Assembly (NCBI GenBank): GCA_020796225.1
Contig: CM036768.1
Coordinates: 42,296,789 to 42,360,788 of the forward strand
DNA length: 64,000 bases
From: Arion vulgaris
Lineage: Eukaryota; Mollusca; Gastropoda; Stylommatophora; Arionidae
Direction of reading: 5' to 3'
Both the position numbers and the translations under genes were made by a program. The notes under the pieces are model-generated. The model saw nothing but the letters and a program-made list of their open reading frames with translations. It made no database searches and was not told the DNA's origin. This document shows positions 12,591-24,673 of the stretch, piece by piece; positions within the stretch are counted from its first letter, which is position 1, and each line of letters begins with the position of its first letter.

Positions 12591-13698
12591 AATGTCAAAT
12601 CTTGACCTGACATCAAAGAACAGAAGAAAACCAGTCGACGGGAATGAAGTGTCTACGCAGAATGTTATGAGTATAAAGAAGAGACTGGTTTAGAAATGGG
12701 ACATTATGAAAATAGGGAGGAACAAACAACATCAATACTGAATTAAATCAAGAAATAACAAGTTAAATGTTTCGGACACATAAGCAGATTATCAACAATG
12801 TGTCTTAAATTACAATCTTCTTCGATACAGTTGAATACTAAGCAATAGGTCTCCCCAAAAAGATGGACCACATAAATAACTGATAACTATTTATTAGGCA
12901 CACAAAATACTGTTTTAAATTTCGTCTTATCCTGACGCTGTTGGAAAACATAATTTAAAGGGAAAAGAAAACAGAGATGCTTGTCTGAAATAAGAATGTC
13001 ATTTATAGCATTGCTTTTTGTTCAATTGGCAAGATAAACAAAAACACAGATTGTCGGAGTGTTAAAGATGGATATGGGATATTTCCTACGGCTCATAAGC
13101 GACGACCTGTTCGTTGAAGACACAATCAGTGATGGGACATCTATACATTGTTTTAGTGAGGGTTTTATATCATTTGATATTTGAACATGGCTGAGGTGAA
13201 GAAATGAGAAGTGTGTGTTAACCAATGAGTTACAGGAAACATCAGCATCCATACTATTCGACACAGCTGAGGGGAGTAAAACACAAATGGGAAAATATTT
13301 TCTGGGCTTTAATTGTGATTCAATAATCAATAATGAATAAATAAATAAAACAGTGACAGGAGTAAGTGTAGCATGGCAACATTCATTCAGCTTGTAAACA
13401 AGAATAACAACAGAAAATTCAACTTGTAAAACAAAATAACAACAGAAACATTCAACTTGTAAACAAGAATAACAACAGTAACATTATCAATTAAAAAAAT
13501 GTATTTAATAAATGTGTTTTATTATATTTGATTAAGAAATGAATATTAGAAAGACATTTACTTTTCATGTACAATAGAAATACAGAAATGCAATAAAATA
13601 TTTGATACCAAGAAGTGACTAATGACGACGTGATGATGACGTGGTGAATCGAGTAATGGAAGAGTTATAATGATGAGTATGATTCTGTTAATCTTTAG
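12591..13698. other. Intron or flank, AT-rich, with a 33-bp triplication
   Basis: No further gene is recognised upstream of the first M13 exon. At about 13393-13490 a roughly 33-bp unit containing CTTGTAAACAAGAATAACAA and ACATTCAA is present three times in tandem. The stretch 13618-13645 is a short purine-rich GATGA-like repeat. The preceding M13 exon was searched for by eye and not found here. Confidence 0.45.
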
Positions 13699-13797
13699 GT
13701 AAAAGAGTTTATGAAGAATGTACATGCAGAATTTGATGCAATGCTTGATGAGCAGAACTGGCTGGATAACGAGACAAAAGCAACAATCAAAGAGAAG
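13699..13797 (+). CDS. Internal exon of M13-family metallopeptidase (neprilysin/ECE-like)
   Basis: This 99-bp exon starts after ATCTTTAG and ends before GTAAGA, phase 0 at both sides. It encodes 33 residues including VKEFMKNVHAEFDAML and EQNWLDNETKATIKEK. M13 peptidases have at this place an amphipathic helix with the pattern F...L....W.D..T...A..K, just before the catalytic half. The family cleaves peptides at the cell surface as type II membrane zinc enzymes. The reading frame joins perfectly to the exon at 28099. The gene assignment rests on the order and fit of all four exons; taken alone this exon would be weaker. Confidence 0.85.
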
Positions 13798-15079
13798 GTA
13801 AGAAGATGATGTTACTTTGTGAATGAAGACATTCTTATTAAGCTTTATGGGAAAAGTAAAACAACAACATGACCTAGGAAATGAAAAGACAACGGTGTCA
13901 CCTATGATGTTTTGGTGTATTATTAGGATAAGGATTGAGTTCAGGATGTTGGAGAACTTCAGCAGAACTCGACATCATAAGTGGGAATGTAGAAAAGCGG
14001 GGCAAATGATCAATTTGATAAAGTCATTAGTGTCTCCCACTTTGTTGCCTTTATTGCAAATAAATATACTTTGGTATTACGACAATTAGTGATCCTTGTT
14101 CGTGCATAATCCTGATCGAGAAACGCAAAACATGGGGACACAGAGAATGCAAGTCCAGCTTTGCAGTATGCTACATGTGTGTGACGCTATCAGCAAGATT
14201 ATTGCAGTAAAAGGAGAATCCTTGCAATAAACAGAAGAACTTCCCCAGCCCTTTATGGTGGAATTAAAAAGGGCACTGATGACTTTGGGTGACAGAGCAG
14301 CTAGTAAATTGTGACAGAAGACCAGAACGGTCACTAGCACAACAACCTGAATATAACAAGGAACTAAACAAGGACATGGGCAGAAAACTGTGTCAAAGGC
14401 ATGAGGCATCTTCTAAGAGCGCTACATGAGACAAATTCTCAGCAGGTCGTACGCTGAAAAACTCCTGTCAACTTCTGAGATTTCACAATCGCATGAATGG
14501 TACTACCGACTAGATGTATCGGGATTTCAGAGCATAGCTTAACCTGGCATAAATCAATTGAGAATAAGTGTAAAGTTTTTCTCAGACCCTATATGCAGCA
14601 GACAAAGGAAAATGACGAGACCGAAGACATGACATTGAGGACCATTACAGAGCGTGCAGAAATTTCAGTCTTAGATGAGGAATTGTGTGCCACTGCTGGG
14701 AAATTGTCAGGGGAAACTGGAAAATTTCGAACATTTGCTGCAGGTAAATTTTGTCAATCGATATAAATATATTAACGAATTATCGAATGATGACATGTAG
14801 GACCTGGTCAAAGAAATCAGTGTCAGCATTCAGGACAGTGAGATCAAGGAGGCCTAGCTCCACATATACCTATTACCATTGCCGAAACCTAAAAAAAGAT
14901 CACTTCCAGAAAACTTACCAAGTAATTATTGCAATGCAAAATACGATATGCAAACTTCTGGAAAAAAACGCAGCACTAAACTGTCTTGGACCTCGAACGT
15001 CGCCATATCTCTCCCAATCTTGGAGGGTTTCAGATCTGGTAAGGAAACATGGTGTAACGCTGCGGTCTTCGCCCATGGT
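13798..15079. other. Start of 14.3-kb intron, mostly unassigned
   Basis: Most of this is unrecognised. Around 14150-14480 the plus strand reads LCSMLHVCDAISKIIA, PFMVELKRALMTLGDRAASKL and, after a frameshift, EYNKELNKDMGRKL. This faintly resembles a retroelement gag-like segment, but the match is too weak to name. An open stretch at 14497-14766 (89 residues) has no recognised domain. Between 14800 and 15060 there is KEISVSIQDSEIKEA on the plus strand, also unassigned. Confidence 0.3.
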
Positions 15080-16612
15080 GTCTTTTTTCTTTCTTCTTCT
15101 TCTCTCGTTCGTTCTTGACGGCCAATTTTATCATTCTATTTGTGATATATAATTGAACCCTGACAAGAACGTTTATTTTCCATTGTGCGATTATGCGTCT
15201 ATAGTGACTAGGCCCGCCCACCCGATTTCAGTCAGCTGTTTATTTACTAGGGTAGCTACCCCAGGAAACGATCCATTATGCTGTATATTTTGGCTTGGAT
15301 CTACGCTTTTACGATCATCTTTTTGCGCAGCCCTTTTTATGATCTGATCGATGGTATTTGGACGTCATCTTCTCCCTGTAGGATGATCGGTGTCCAAAAA
15401 TATCGCCTAAACCAATGTTTGGGCTTGTACCAGTCCCGCCTTTGCATTACCGGGCCCTTTCTTTTTTATCCACGTAAGTTTTTTCCGGGTAGGAGTATTC
15501 TCAACCGTTTTGGGGCGCATGTCAGCACTTGGCACTTTACAGGTTTACTCTGCATTTTCTCTGTCCCCGAAAACACTAGACTGGGGCATCAGCTATTTTA
15601 GACAGTCGTTTCAATCGACCTAGCAACGCGGCTGAAATTTGCACTCGTCACATCACCCACCTCATGTCTTCCGGGAATGTTTGTTAAATGCAACAGTACC
15701 TTACCCGGATGTCCCAGGGGAAAGGGAAACACGTTAGGTATCACCCCACCAAGTTCTTCCTGGGATGTTAGTTGTTTATAACAGTACCCCCGGTTGTCCC
15801 TGGGAGGGCAGTTTCGTTAGGCACTAAAACGCAACTATAGGATTTGCGCTCGGCCAACTTTAGTCAATAGGTTTATCTGAGCTTGGCTTCTTGTACATGA
15901 TTTACCGCAATCTTCTCATGTATCGTCACGATGCGTTACAATGTTTTCAGAGATACTTGCCGAGACCTTTGATTTGTACTGAATGCAAGCCTCTGCTGGG
16001 CTTTCCAGTTTCTGATCATCTGGGTGGTCAGCTCACCCCTACGTTTTCCCCCGCCTTCACTTCGCTCTATTACAAGCATCTTGCGTGTCTGCCCCGCCTT
16101 TGGGCACACCTGTGTATCGTCTGTATGCATGTTTGCTCCACTTGGTGCCCTGCACCACCACGTTAGTTGGGTTTCTAGACCGTGATCACATTTACCATGA
16201 CTCGAGATTGTCTGACCCGCAGTTCGAATCGGACTCCGATTTTCACCCCCCGTGGGTCCACGTATTTTAATCTGGATCACCTCTCATCCCTTCAATTTTG
16301 GTTTATCATTTACTCCGGGAATTAACATTCGTTCGCTGACGACTCGTATGCTGCTGTTTTTTTACGCCTCTGCTATTATTAGATAAAATTTTCATGGGAC
16401 ATCGGCCAGGAGATGCGTGCATTTTGTTTATTGATTTTTGGGCCTGCATTGCTTTTCCATGCTTGCACAACTACGACTGCATGTAGCTCTCCCTTGATCC
16501 CTACCTGTTTAGCCAGACCGGAACCAATATCTGTAACCAGGTCACCACGGAGGTGGGTAGGGTCTTGATTAGTGCAGCTCACTAATCTGGGGGCGTTGTC
16601 CCCATAGTTTTA
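15080..16612 (-). mobile_element. Composite repeat R, longest copy
   Basis: Read on the minus strand, this begins at about 16612 with CAGATTAGTGAGCTGC, CACCTCCGTGGTGACC and the GGTCTGGCTAAACAGG module shared with the leader of element A. It then diverges from element A into a different about 600-bp 3' part that includes CCAAATATAC-GC, TAGATCC and a terminal GAAGAAGAAGAAAG tail. The same 3' part recurs at 52279-52730 and 56990-57840. No long frame or RT motif is seen, so it looks non-autonomous. Its A-rich tail suggests mobilisation by a non-LTR element. Confidence 0.6.
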
Positions 16613-16635
16613 TCCTGATGACTTTCAGTTTCCAT

Positions 16636-16786
16636 TCAGGTATAGAACATTACAACGATGTAGAACTTAGTAAGAAACATTACAACGATGTAGAACATTT
16701 ATAGAAACATGTACAACGATGTAGAACATTCAGGTATGAAACATGACAACGTGTAGAAATTCAGGTATAAAACATGTACAACGATG
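16636..16786. repeat. Minisatellite, about 32-35-bp unit
   Basis: About five degenerate copies of a unit containing AAACATTACAACGATGTAGAA and TTCAGGTAT lie just beyond the 5' end of repeat R. Unit length varies through small indels. No coding role is apparent. Confidence 0.75.
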
Positions 16787-17229
16787 GTGACTTTCAAACT
16801 TGATTTAAGAACATTTTGGAAGTGGTCACCTCTGTCAGAACACATTTCAAGCAATTATTTTTCAAATGAGTGATCTTGGAGCTTCAGTTCTATGTGAGCT
16901 AAATTTAAACTGTTGGTATCAAAAGGTGCAGAATTAAACTCTGAACAATCTGATAATAAATAGTTATACCAGTTTATATGTAAATTAGTATTTATTTAGT
17001 AAATTATTTTAGCATTTCATGTTATTGAAAACAAATCAAATAAAAAGGCATGCACAATTCAACCTACCGCCATGAAAATCCATATAGTTCATACAATCTG
17101 AAAAGAATTGATCCAGATATTTACTTATTCACATTTCAGTTTTGTAGTTACTGCTCCGAATTTAAAATGATATCTCCACTATTGCTCTCAAAAGCATTGT
17201 ATACACTACCACTAAAAAAAATATTCATT
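16787..17229. other. AT-rich intron sequence, nothing recognised
   Basis: This stretch within the first large intron contains no domain, RNA gene or repeat array that I can support. Confidence 0.4.
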
Positions 17230-17615
17230 CTTATAAATTGCATTCATGTAACATATTTATTATTTGACAAAAGTAAAACCTATATACACTTCCTTATAAA
17301 TTGCATTCATGTAACATATTTATTATTTGACAAAAGTAAAACCTATATACACTTCCTTATAAATTGCATTCATGTAACATATTTATTATTTGACACAAGA
17401 AAACCCTATGTAATAATAATAATAATTCATCTCGTACCGTTATACGTTACATAGGGCCTGCAAGTAGTTTCTCCATACCGCTCTAACCTGGGCAACTCGC
17501 TCAATCTCCTCCATGGAACTGAGACCGATATAAAACCTATATACACATTCTTATAAATTGCATTCATGTAACATATTTATTATTTGACAAAAGTAAAACC
17601 TATATACACTTCCTT
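17230..17615. repeat. 63-bp tandem repeat interrupted by a non-LTR tail
   Basis: Three near-identical 63-bp units start at 17230, 17293 and 17356 with CTTATAAATTGCATTCATG, and a fourth starts at about 17549. Because 63 is divisible by three, an apparent repeated peptide frame runs through it (17050-17454); this is a repeat artefact. The array is split at 17408-17530 by a short retrotransposon 3' end. Confidence 0.85.
17408..17530 (-). mobile_element. Very short non-LTR 3' end inside the satellite
   Basis: On the minus strand this 120-bp piece reads LSSMEEIERVAQVRAVWRNYLQALCNV and stops. A spacer and an ATTATTATTATT tail follow. The same terminus is found on the plus strand at 43855-43975. 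It is flanked by AAAACCCTAT (left, near 17399) and AAAACCTAT (right, near 17533), a plausible degraded target duplication. This fits an extremely 5'-truncated insertion. Confidence 0.7.
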
Positions 17616-17796
17616 ATGACACTATTTTAACCTAAGATTGCAATTTTACTTTCTGATAATCAAAAAAAGTAAATCTTCGAGTGAGGATATTCGAAAAAGG
17701 GTGGAGACAGCAGTAAAACTTGGAAAAATAGCTAAACACGTAAAAAGAAAGTACTATAGTTTTACAAAATACAGAAACAGTGACGATATACAGGAA

Positions 17797-17822
17797 CGTT
17801 TCGACCAAAAGCCTTTATCAAG
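17797..17822 (-). ncRNA. Hammerhead-like core, Penelope locus 1, minus arm
   Basis: The minus strand reads CTTGATAAAGG, a loop, then GGTCGAAACG. It matches the layout CUGAUGA-stem II-GAAA with U at position 3 and A at position 8. Stem II can pair GGC with GUC only partly in this copy. Activity is not shown. Confidence 0.4.
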
Positions 17823-19657
17823 CAAACAATACAACAAGAATGACGAATTTCGAGGAGCACTACAAATGGACGATTACATGTAGAAACATTCAAACCTATT
17901 AAAAATCTGGGAATAAAATCGAATAACGAAATGAGTGCAACACAAAACCGGAAGTGGAAAAAAAGAGAAACAATAAACAATATAGTGGATAAATAACATA
18001 TATATGGAGCAAATGCACATATATATTACAAGGCATCATATAAGACAGTACTAAGAAGCATATGAATGTAATGCGTTGAGTCCAAGAGGTCGCAAGGTGC
18101 CATAGAATGAAATAAAACGGTTCTCCAGGGCGAATCGACTGCGATCATCGGAGGAACATGATCGGATGACTGTGACCTGGACAGCTCCTGAATGGCCAGT
18201 ATCATTGAAATGAGTGGCCACAGGGGTCACAGAGCATTGACGTATATCGCGCAAGCGTTGTGCTAATCGGTCACTGAGCCTCTTACCGGTTTCACCAATA
18301 TAGGCCTTGTTGCATCGTTTGCAGGTGATGGCATAGATGATATTGCGGGACTCACACGTGAAACTGTCTTGAATGACATACGTAGCTTTTGGAAAAGAGA
18401 CAGTGCGGGTCTGTATTACACATACACATGTATTACAGCGCCGACGGCCACACTGGATGGTGCCAAAGTGACTCTAGATATTAGGCTTGAGGCGACTGTG
18501 TGCCAACAAATCCTTGAGGCTTCTGTCCCGTCTGTACGCCACCAAAGGATAGTGTTGGAAGACTGAACGTGTCTCAGGATCAGGCTGAAGAATATGGAGA
18601 TAATGGAATAAGACCTTTTTCACCAGGGAACAATGAGGGTGGAAATTTAAGATAAGTTTAACCCTGTCAGATTTGGAGGTTCTATGTTGGTTGGAAAGGG
18701 CCTACTGGCATGCAATTAGCTGAACCAGATGCATGGCAGATGTAAGCACATTCTCCGGGTATAGGCTCTTGCGGAAGAAATCAAACATCTCGTGAGCTCT
18801 ATCGAAAAAATCGTCGTCTTCGCTACAAAGGCGACGAAGGCGTAAGAGTTGAGAGAAAGGTAAAGAGTCACAACAAGCCTGGGGATGGGAAGAGGTGTAC
18901 AGAAGAAAGCTATGTGTATCAGTAGGCTTGTAGTATACTGATGTAGTGATAGTAGATAGGCTGATGGTGATAGTGATGTCAAGAAAATTGACACAAGAGG
19001 TAGAGATGTGAGAGGTGAACCGAATAGCAGGATTGAAGACATTAATGAAGTTAATGAAGCGTGACAAATCGGCTTCAGACATATCGGTGATTCCAATACC
19101 TTCATTCTTGAAAGATACTAACCACACTTTGTCTGTTTTTTCTTCTATTAAGTTATTGCCTGGCAGGACTTATCGTCTCTTCCTCCTTGATGTATGTTCA
19201 CTGTATACCTCTATACCTCATTCTGACGGACTTCAAGCTCTCCAGTTTTTTCTCGACATGAGAACTAACCCTCTTGTCTCCACCTCGACTCTCCTTCGTC
19301 TTGCAGAACTAGTTCTCACTCTCAACTCCTTTCAGTTTAATAACCAGTTCTTTGAACAGATCAGTGGGTGGCCATGGGTACTAAAATGGGACACAGTTAT
19401 GCTTGTCTATTCATGGGTCATCTTGATCACTTCGTATGGAATACCTATGATGTCTCCCTTCCGTCCGTGTATCATAGATACATCGATGATTGTATTGGAA
19501 TCACCGATATGCCTGAAGCCGATTTGTCACGGTTTTGTGTTGCACTCATTTCGTTATTCGTTTTTATTCTCAGATTTTCATTAGGTTTGAATGTTTCTAC
19601 ATGTAATCGTCCATTTGTAGTGCTCCTCGAAATTCGTCATTCTTGTTGTATTGTTTG

Positions 19658-19684
19658 CTTGATAACGGCCTTTTGGTCGAAACG
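19658..19684 (+). ncRNA. Hammerhead-like core, Penelope locus 1, plus arm
   Basis: It reads CTTGATAACGGCC, TTTT, GGTCGAAACG. Stem II is GGCC/GGUC closed by a UUUU loop and followed by GAAA. Core positions 3 and 8 are U and A. Confidence 0.45.
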
Positions 19685-19754
19685 TTGCTGTTTATCGTCA
19701 CTGTTTCTGTATTTTGTCAAACTATAGTACTTTGTTTTTACGGGTGAAGATATT

Positions 19755-20924
19755 GACGGCCAGTATACCTCGAACAGATAACATTTGATTGAATCAATTT
19801 AAAAACCAGACAGTTTCTGTTTTTGTTGTGTACTCAACTATATGCATGTCACTTTCTGAGTACATATTACATTTCAGTGGATCAGAGATAGTGATTACCA
19901 TTCTGTGCTGGCAGTGTTTTCTAATAGCTTCTGAACAAGCAAGAAATTGAAATCCCTCAGCCCAAATATTTTGTTCACTGAGAAGCGAAAGATTGTATAA
20001 TATAAAAGAATTATACTGAGCGATTTCGAACAACAAGAAGTTCATTTTCTTCTACCATTTTCTGCAACAACATTCAAAGTTACAATATTTACAAATAAAT
20101 ATAAAGTTACAATATAAAGTTACAATAATAGGTAATGACGTGGTCCGCCTTGTCACAGATATTCAATATAACTGTCAATATCAAGCGGTTTGTTCTTGCC
20201 AAAAACACTCTCTGTCGAATCTAGAGGATATGCAAGTATGCAAATCTCTTTTTTGTGTGCTTTTGGTCTCTCCTAGTCACACACATAACTCTCTTTGATC
20301 TCTCCTAGTCACACATAACTCTCTTTGATTCATCAAGAAGCCATTTAGATTTGTGTCAACTTTGAGACCTTGCAGTAGCTTATTTTTCTATTGTACATGA
20401 CAGTTCCAGTAACATAAATATATTTTTCAATGAGATAAATGATAACTGGAAGAGGCCTGTAACACATATCAGCAAAGATGGGTGTGACCTTTTTCCATAT
20501 TTATTTAGCAAAGTCTGAAAAACTTAACTGTCTTCATCCACTCATTATCAGCCTAAATCCTAGGTTTCCTATTTAGACCAACAACAATTTGCAAGGTAAA
20601 AAATCTGTTCATTTTTTCACTGGTTATAGTTACCCATGATGCATACACAAACTGTTTCTTGATAACCCTGCAGCAAAGTTTCTCATTTATTCTCAACACT
20701 GCATAATCATTGAATAGAAATAATGAGATTGTCATTAATGTTAATAAATGCATTTGTTATGATGGTCTGAACACAGTTAAAAGCTGATGATGCATCATCT
20801 AAAGAGCAGAAATTCCTGGTGGGTGAAAAGTGTTGACCCTAAATGAATTTTCAGTGTTGTTATGTGGGAGAGTCAACTTCTATTTCATGTCTAGTCTTAG
20901 AGTTTACAGTTCTACTAGTACCAG

Positions 20925-20965
<41 letters not shown>

Positions 20966-21660
20966 ATACTAAAATGTAAGCATGTGTACATATAAATCTA
21001 ATAGACTAAGAAAGTTTTACTCGTTTTGAAGGTCTAGAGGTAGAAGAAGTAGATCTACTAACGGTCAAAATCGATGGACACACCCCCTCAGTCTTAGAGT
21101 ATATACCACGTCTTTCAAGATTGGTTCCAATGTTTAGCCATTGCTAAATTCTCCACCATTGTTGGTGAAATCATAAACATGAAACACTGTGTTTAATTGA
21201 ACTTTGGAACAAACCCATGGCTTGTTCGTCACTTAAACGACGTGGAGGACGAAACAACATCTTGTAACTAAATTGTTCACACGAAAGTTCACTTTTTTTC
21301 ACAACAAGAAAAATATATTTGCGAATAAAAATATTTTTCAAAATAATGAACACAAAACGACGATCGATTCCTTATACTATAGGAATGAAATGAGAGTTAT
21401 CTGTCCATTGAATTGTGTAAACAAAAATGCTTCCTGACTTATAATAGCTGAACAGTGAAACAAAACGGACATGGACCCAAAATGAACATTGTCACGTATT
21501 TGGCAGAATGAGAGAACTGTTCCATACGTTGGGAGCGTTGCTTGGATATAATGAAGAGAGTGTCTTATCATTATCGTATGCACCAGCGTATCAAACTCGA
21601 CGTGCACTCTCCATGAAATGAACAGCTGCTTCACTGTTCAAAAAAAAGGTTGTACTGTGA
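19755..21660. other. Intron sequence without recognised gene
   Basis: No family was recognised in this 1.9-kb stretch. It contains a short duplicated segment with CTCTCCTAGTCACAC and ACATAACTCTCTTTG (20255-20335), small TAAAGTTACAATA duplications (20100-20140) and a trinucleotide microsatellite. Minus strand open stretches at 21171-21353 and 21377-21634 have no domain I can name. Confidence 0.4.
20926..20966. repeat. (ACT)n microsatellite
   Basis: About thirteen ACT trinucleotides stand in a row, with one imperfect TAAT at the 3' side. Confidence 0.9.
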
Positions 21661-22088
21661 TGTGGTGGTTGGTTGTCTGAGCCGGTGACTGTATATTTGG
21701 GCTGGCCACAAGGCTCTCATCTTTCACCAGTTTTATTCAACATATACAAGGTTACAAATCAGAGAACAGTAAATCGATGAAAAAAGTAGAACATTGCTAT
21801 TTGCTGATGTCATTCTAGTGTAGGACTATAGATATGGGAAATACATAAATGAGATTTACGGTGAGATACAGAGCGAACCTAATCGCATCACAGACTGGTG
21901 AGATGTCTCTGGTGCACTAGTTAATGCTACAAAGCAGCAGTAACATGGTGGTCCCTTAATAAACTCACTGTTAACGCATGTAATCACAATATAGATGAGA
22001 CTGCAGTAAAACTATTTGATTGGCAAAACACGTAATCACAGAGTACTGTAATTTTACAAATTACAAAAACAATGACAAAATACAGCAA

Positions 22089-22116
22089 CGTTTCGACCAA
22101 CAAGGCCTTTATCAAG
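22089..22116 (-). ncRNA. Hammerhead-like core, Penelope locus 2, minus arm
   Basis: The minus strand reads CTTGATAAAGGCC, TTGTT, GGTCGAAACG. Stem II is intact (GGCC/GGUC) and GAAA is present. Positions 3 and 8 are U and A. Confidence 0.45.
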
Positions 22117-24645
22117 CAAACGAACAACATGAATGACGAATTTAAAAAAAAAAAAAAACTTATGGATGACTACACACAAACTTTTCTAATGAAAATCTGG
22201 TAATACAAACGAATAACGAAATAAATTTAACACAGAAAGCACATAAAAACTAGAAATAGAAAAGAAGAGAAACAATAAAAAATGAAGTGAATTTATAACT
22301 TGAATGCGTGCAACATATGAACATGTAGATAACAAGGCATGAGAAAAGAAAGTACTAAGAAGCATAGGAATGTAATACGTTGAGCCCACGTGGTCACAAG
22401 GTACCATACACAGAAATCAACCGATTCTCCAGAGCAAATCGACTGCTATCATCCGAGGAACATGTTCGAATGCTGTGACCTGGACATCGTGAGCTCTAAA
22501 TGGCCAGTATCATTGAAATGGTAGCTACAGGGTCCAGAGCATTGATGTATTTAGCGCAAGTGTTCAGAGAATCGGTCACTGAGCCTCTTACCTGTCTCAC
22601 CGATATAAGCATTGTTAAACCGCTTACAGATAATGGCATAGATAAGATTACGGACTCGCATGTGAAACCATCTTCAATAACAAACGTTGCTAAAGGAAAA
22701 GATACAGTGCGTGTCTGTATCACGTAAGCCACGTATTGCAACTGCCGACGGCCACACTGGACAGTGCCAAAATGACTGGATATTGAACTATAAGGCGACT
22801 ATGTACCAACATATCCTTAAGACTTCTGTCCCGTCTCTAAGCCACCAAAGGATAGTTGGGAGAGACTGAACAGGTCTCAGGATCTGACTTAAGGATAGAC
22901 AGATGACGGAATAAAACATTTTCACCACACACTCTTCATTTTATTCCTTGACAGTATCCTTAATCCCATAGTCACCACACTCCCTTCATTTTTAAAAATA
23001 CGAACCCCCTTTGTCTGTTTTGTCTTCCATTGAGTTGCTACCCGAGAGAACCTACAGTCTCTTCCTCCTTGATGTGTAGTCATTGTACACCTCTATACCT
23101 CATCCTGACGGACTTAAAGCTCTCTAGTTCTTTCTCAATAGGAGAACTAATCCACTTGTGTCAACCTCTGCTCTCCTTTGTCTTGTGGAACTAGTTCTCA
23201 CTTTCAACTCTTTTCATATCAATGACCAATTCTTTTAGCAGATCAGTGACTTGCCATTGGCACTAAAATGGGACCTAGTTATGCTTGTCTGTTCATGGGT
23301 TATCTTGAACATCTCGTATGGACTACATATGATGGCACCCTTCCGTCTGTCTATCACAGATACATTGATGACTGTATTGGCATTACTTATATGCCTGAAG
23401 CCGATTTGTCTCGCTTCATAAATTGCATTAATGTTTTCAACTCTTCTATTCGTTTTACTTCTCACATCTCCACTTCTTGTGTCAACTTTCTTGACATTAC
23501 TATCACCATATATCTATCCACTATCACTACATCAGTATATTACAAGCCTACTGATGCACATAGTTTTCTCCTTTATACTTCTTGCACCCCCAGGCTTATC
23601 GTGACTCTTTGCCATTCTCGCATCTCTTTCGTCTTCGTCGCCTTTGTAGCGAGGACGATGATTTTCTTGATATAGCTCGCGAGAAGGCAATTTCTTCCGC
23701 AGGCGCCTATATCCGGAGAAGGTGCTTGTATCTGCTATGCATCGAGTTCAGAAAATCACTCGCCAGCATGCCCTTACCAGCCAGCATAGAACTACTAACT
23801 ATGACAGAGTAAAACGTATCTTAACTTTCCACCCCATAGTTCACTGGTGAAAAATGTTTTATTCAGTCATCTGTCTATCCTTAAGTCAGATCCTGAGACC
23901 GTTCAGTCTTCCCCAACTATCCTTAAGTGCTTACAGACGGGACATAAGTCTTAAGGATATGTTGGTAAACTTCAGTAAGTTCAATATCAGAGTCATTTTG
24001 GCACTGTCCAGTGTGCCGCCGCGTTGCAACACCTGTGCTTACGTGATACAAACGCGCATTTTATATTTTTCTTTAGCCACATTTGTTATTGAAGATGCGA
24101 GGTCCATAATCTTTCTATTCCATTATCTGTAAGCGGTGTAACAAGGCTTATTTCGTCGGGATAGGCAAGAGGCTCAGTGACCGATTCGCTTAACACTTGC
24201 GCGACATACGTCAATGCTCTGTGACCCCTGTAGCTACCCATCTAATTGATACTGGCCATTTAGGAGCTCACGATGTCAGGTCACAGCAATCGATCATGTT
24301 CCTCGGATGATCGCAATCGATTTGCTCTGGAGAATCGGTTGATTTCGTTTTATGGTACTTTGTGACCACGTAGGCTCAACGTATTACATTCCTATGCTTC
24401 TTAGTACTTTCTCTTCTCATGCTTTGTTATCTATATGTGCATATGTTGCATGTATTCAAATTATATATTCACTTCATTTTTGATTATTTCTCTTCTTTTC
24501 TATTTCTAGTTTTTATGTGATCTTTTTGTGTTACATTTATTTCGTTATTCGTTTTTATTCCCAGATTTTTATTAGAAGCTTTTGTATGTAGTCGTCCATA
24601 AGTTGTTTAATTTTTTTTTTATTATTCACACCTGTTGTTCGTTTG

Positions 24646-24673
24646 CTTGATAAAAAACTTGTTGGTTAAAACG
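24646..24673 (+). ncRNA. Degraded hammerhead-like core, Penelope locus 2, plus arm
   Basis: It reads CTTGATAAAAAAC, TTGTTGGTT, AAAACG. The conserved G of GAAA is lost and stem II is broken, so this copy should be inactive. The 5' part of the core is unchanged. Confidence 0.35.

Larger units (their letters stand above)
17692..19743. mobile_element. Penelope-like element locus 1, head-to-head pair
   Basis: The minus arm (19099 to 17692) starts just after the RT catalytic box with GITDMSEADLSRFINFIN. It continues through the thumb (SVYYKPTDTHSFLLYTS), the linker and a GIY-YIG nuclease (IIYAITCKRC, then KAYIGETGKRLSDR). The plus arm (19100-19743) has LLDVCSLYTSIPHSDG, a TKMGHSYACLFMGHL block and YIDD, then jumps by internal deletion to the 3' untranslated end. 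Neither arm is complete. GTGAGGATATT (17681-17691) and GTGAAGATATT (19744-19754) may be an 11-bp target duplication with one mismatch. Confidence 0.85.

Noticed and set aside
14090..14766. Retroelement gag or further M13 exon
   Set aside because: A faint gag-like pattern is present, but there is no zinc knuckle, no consistent frame and no splice-compatible M13 match.
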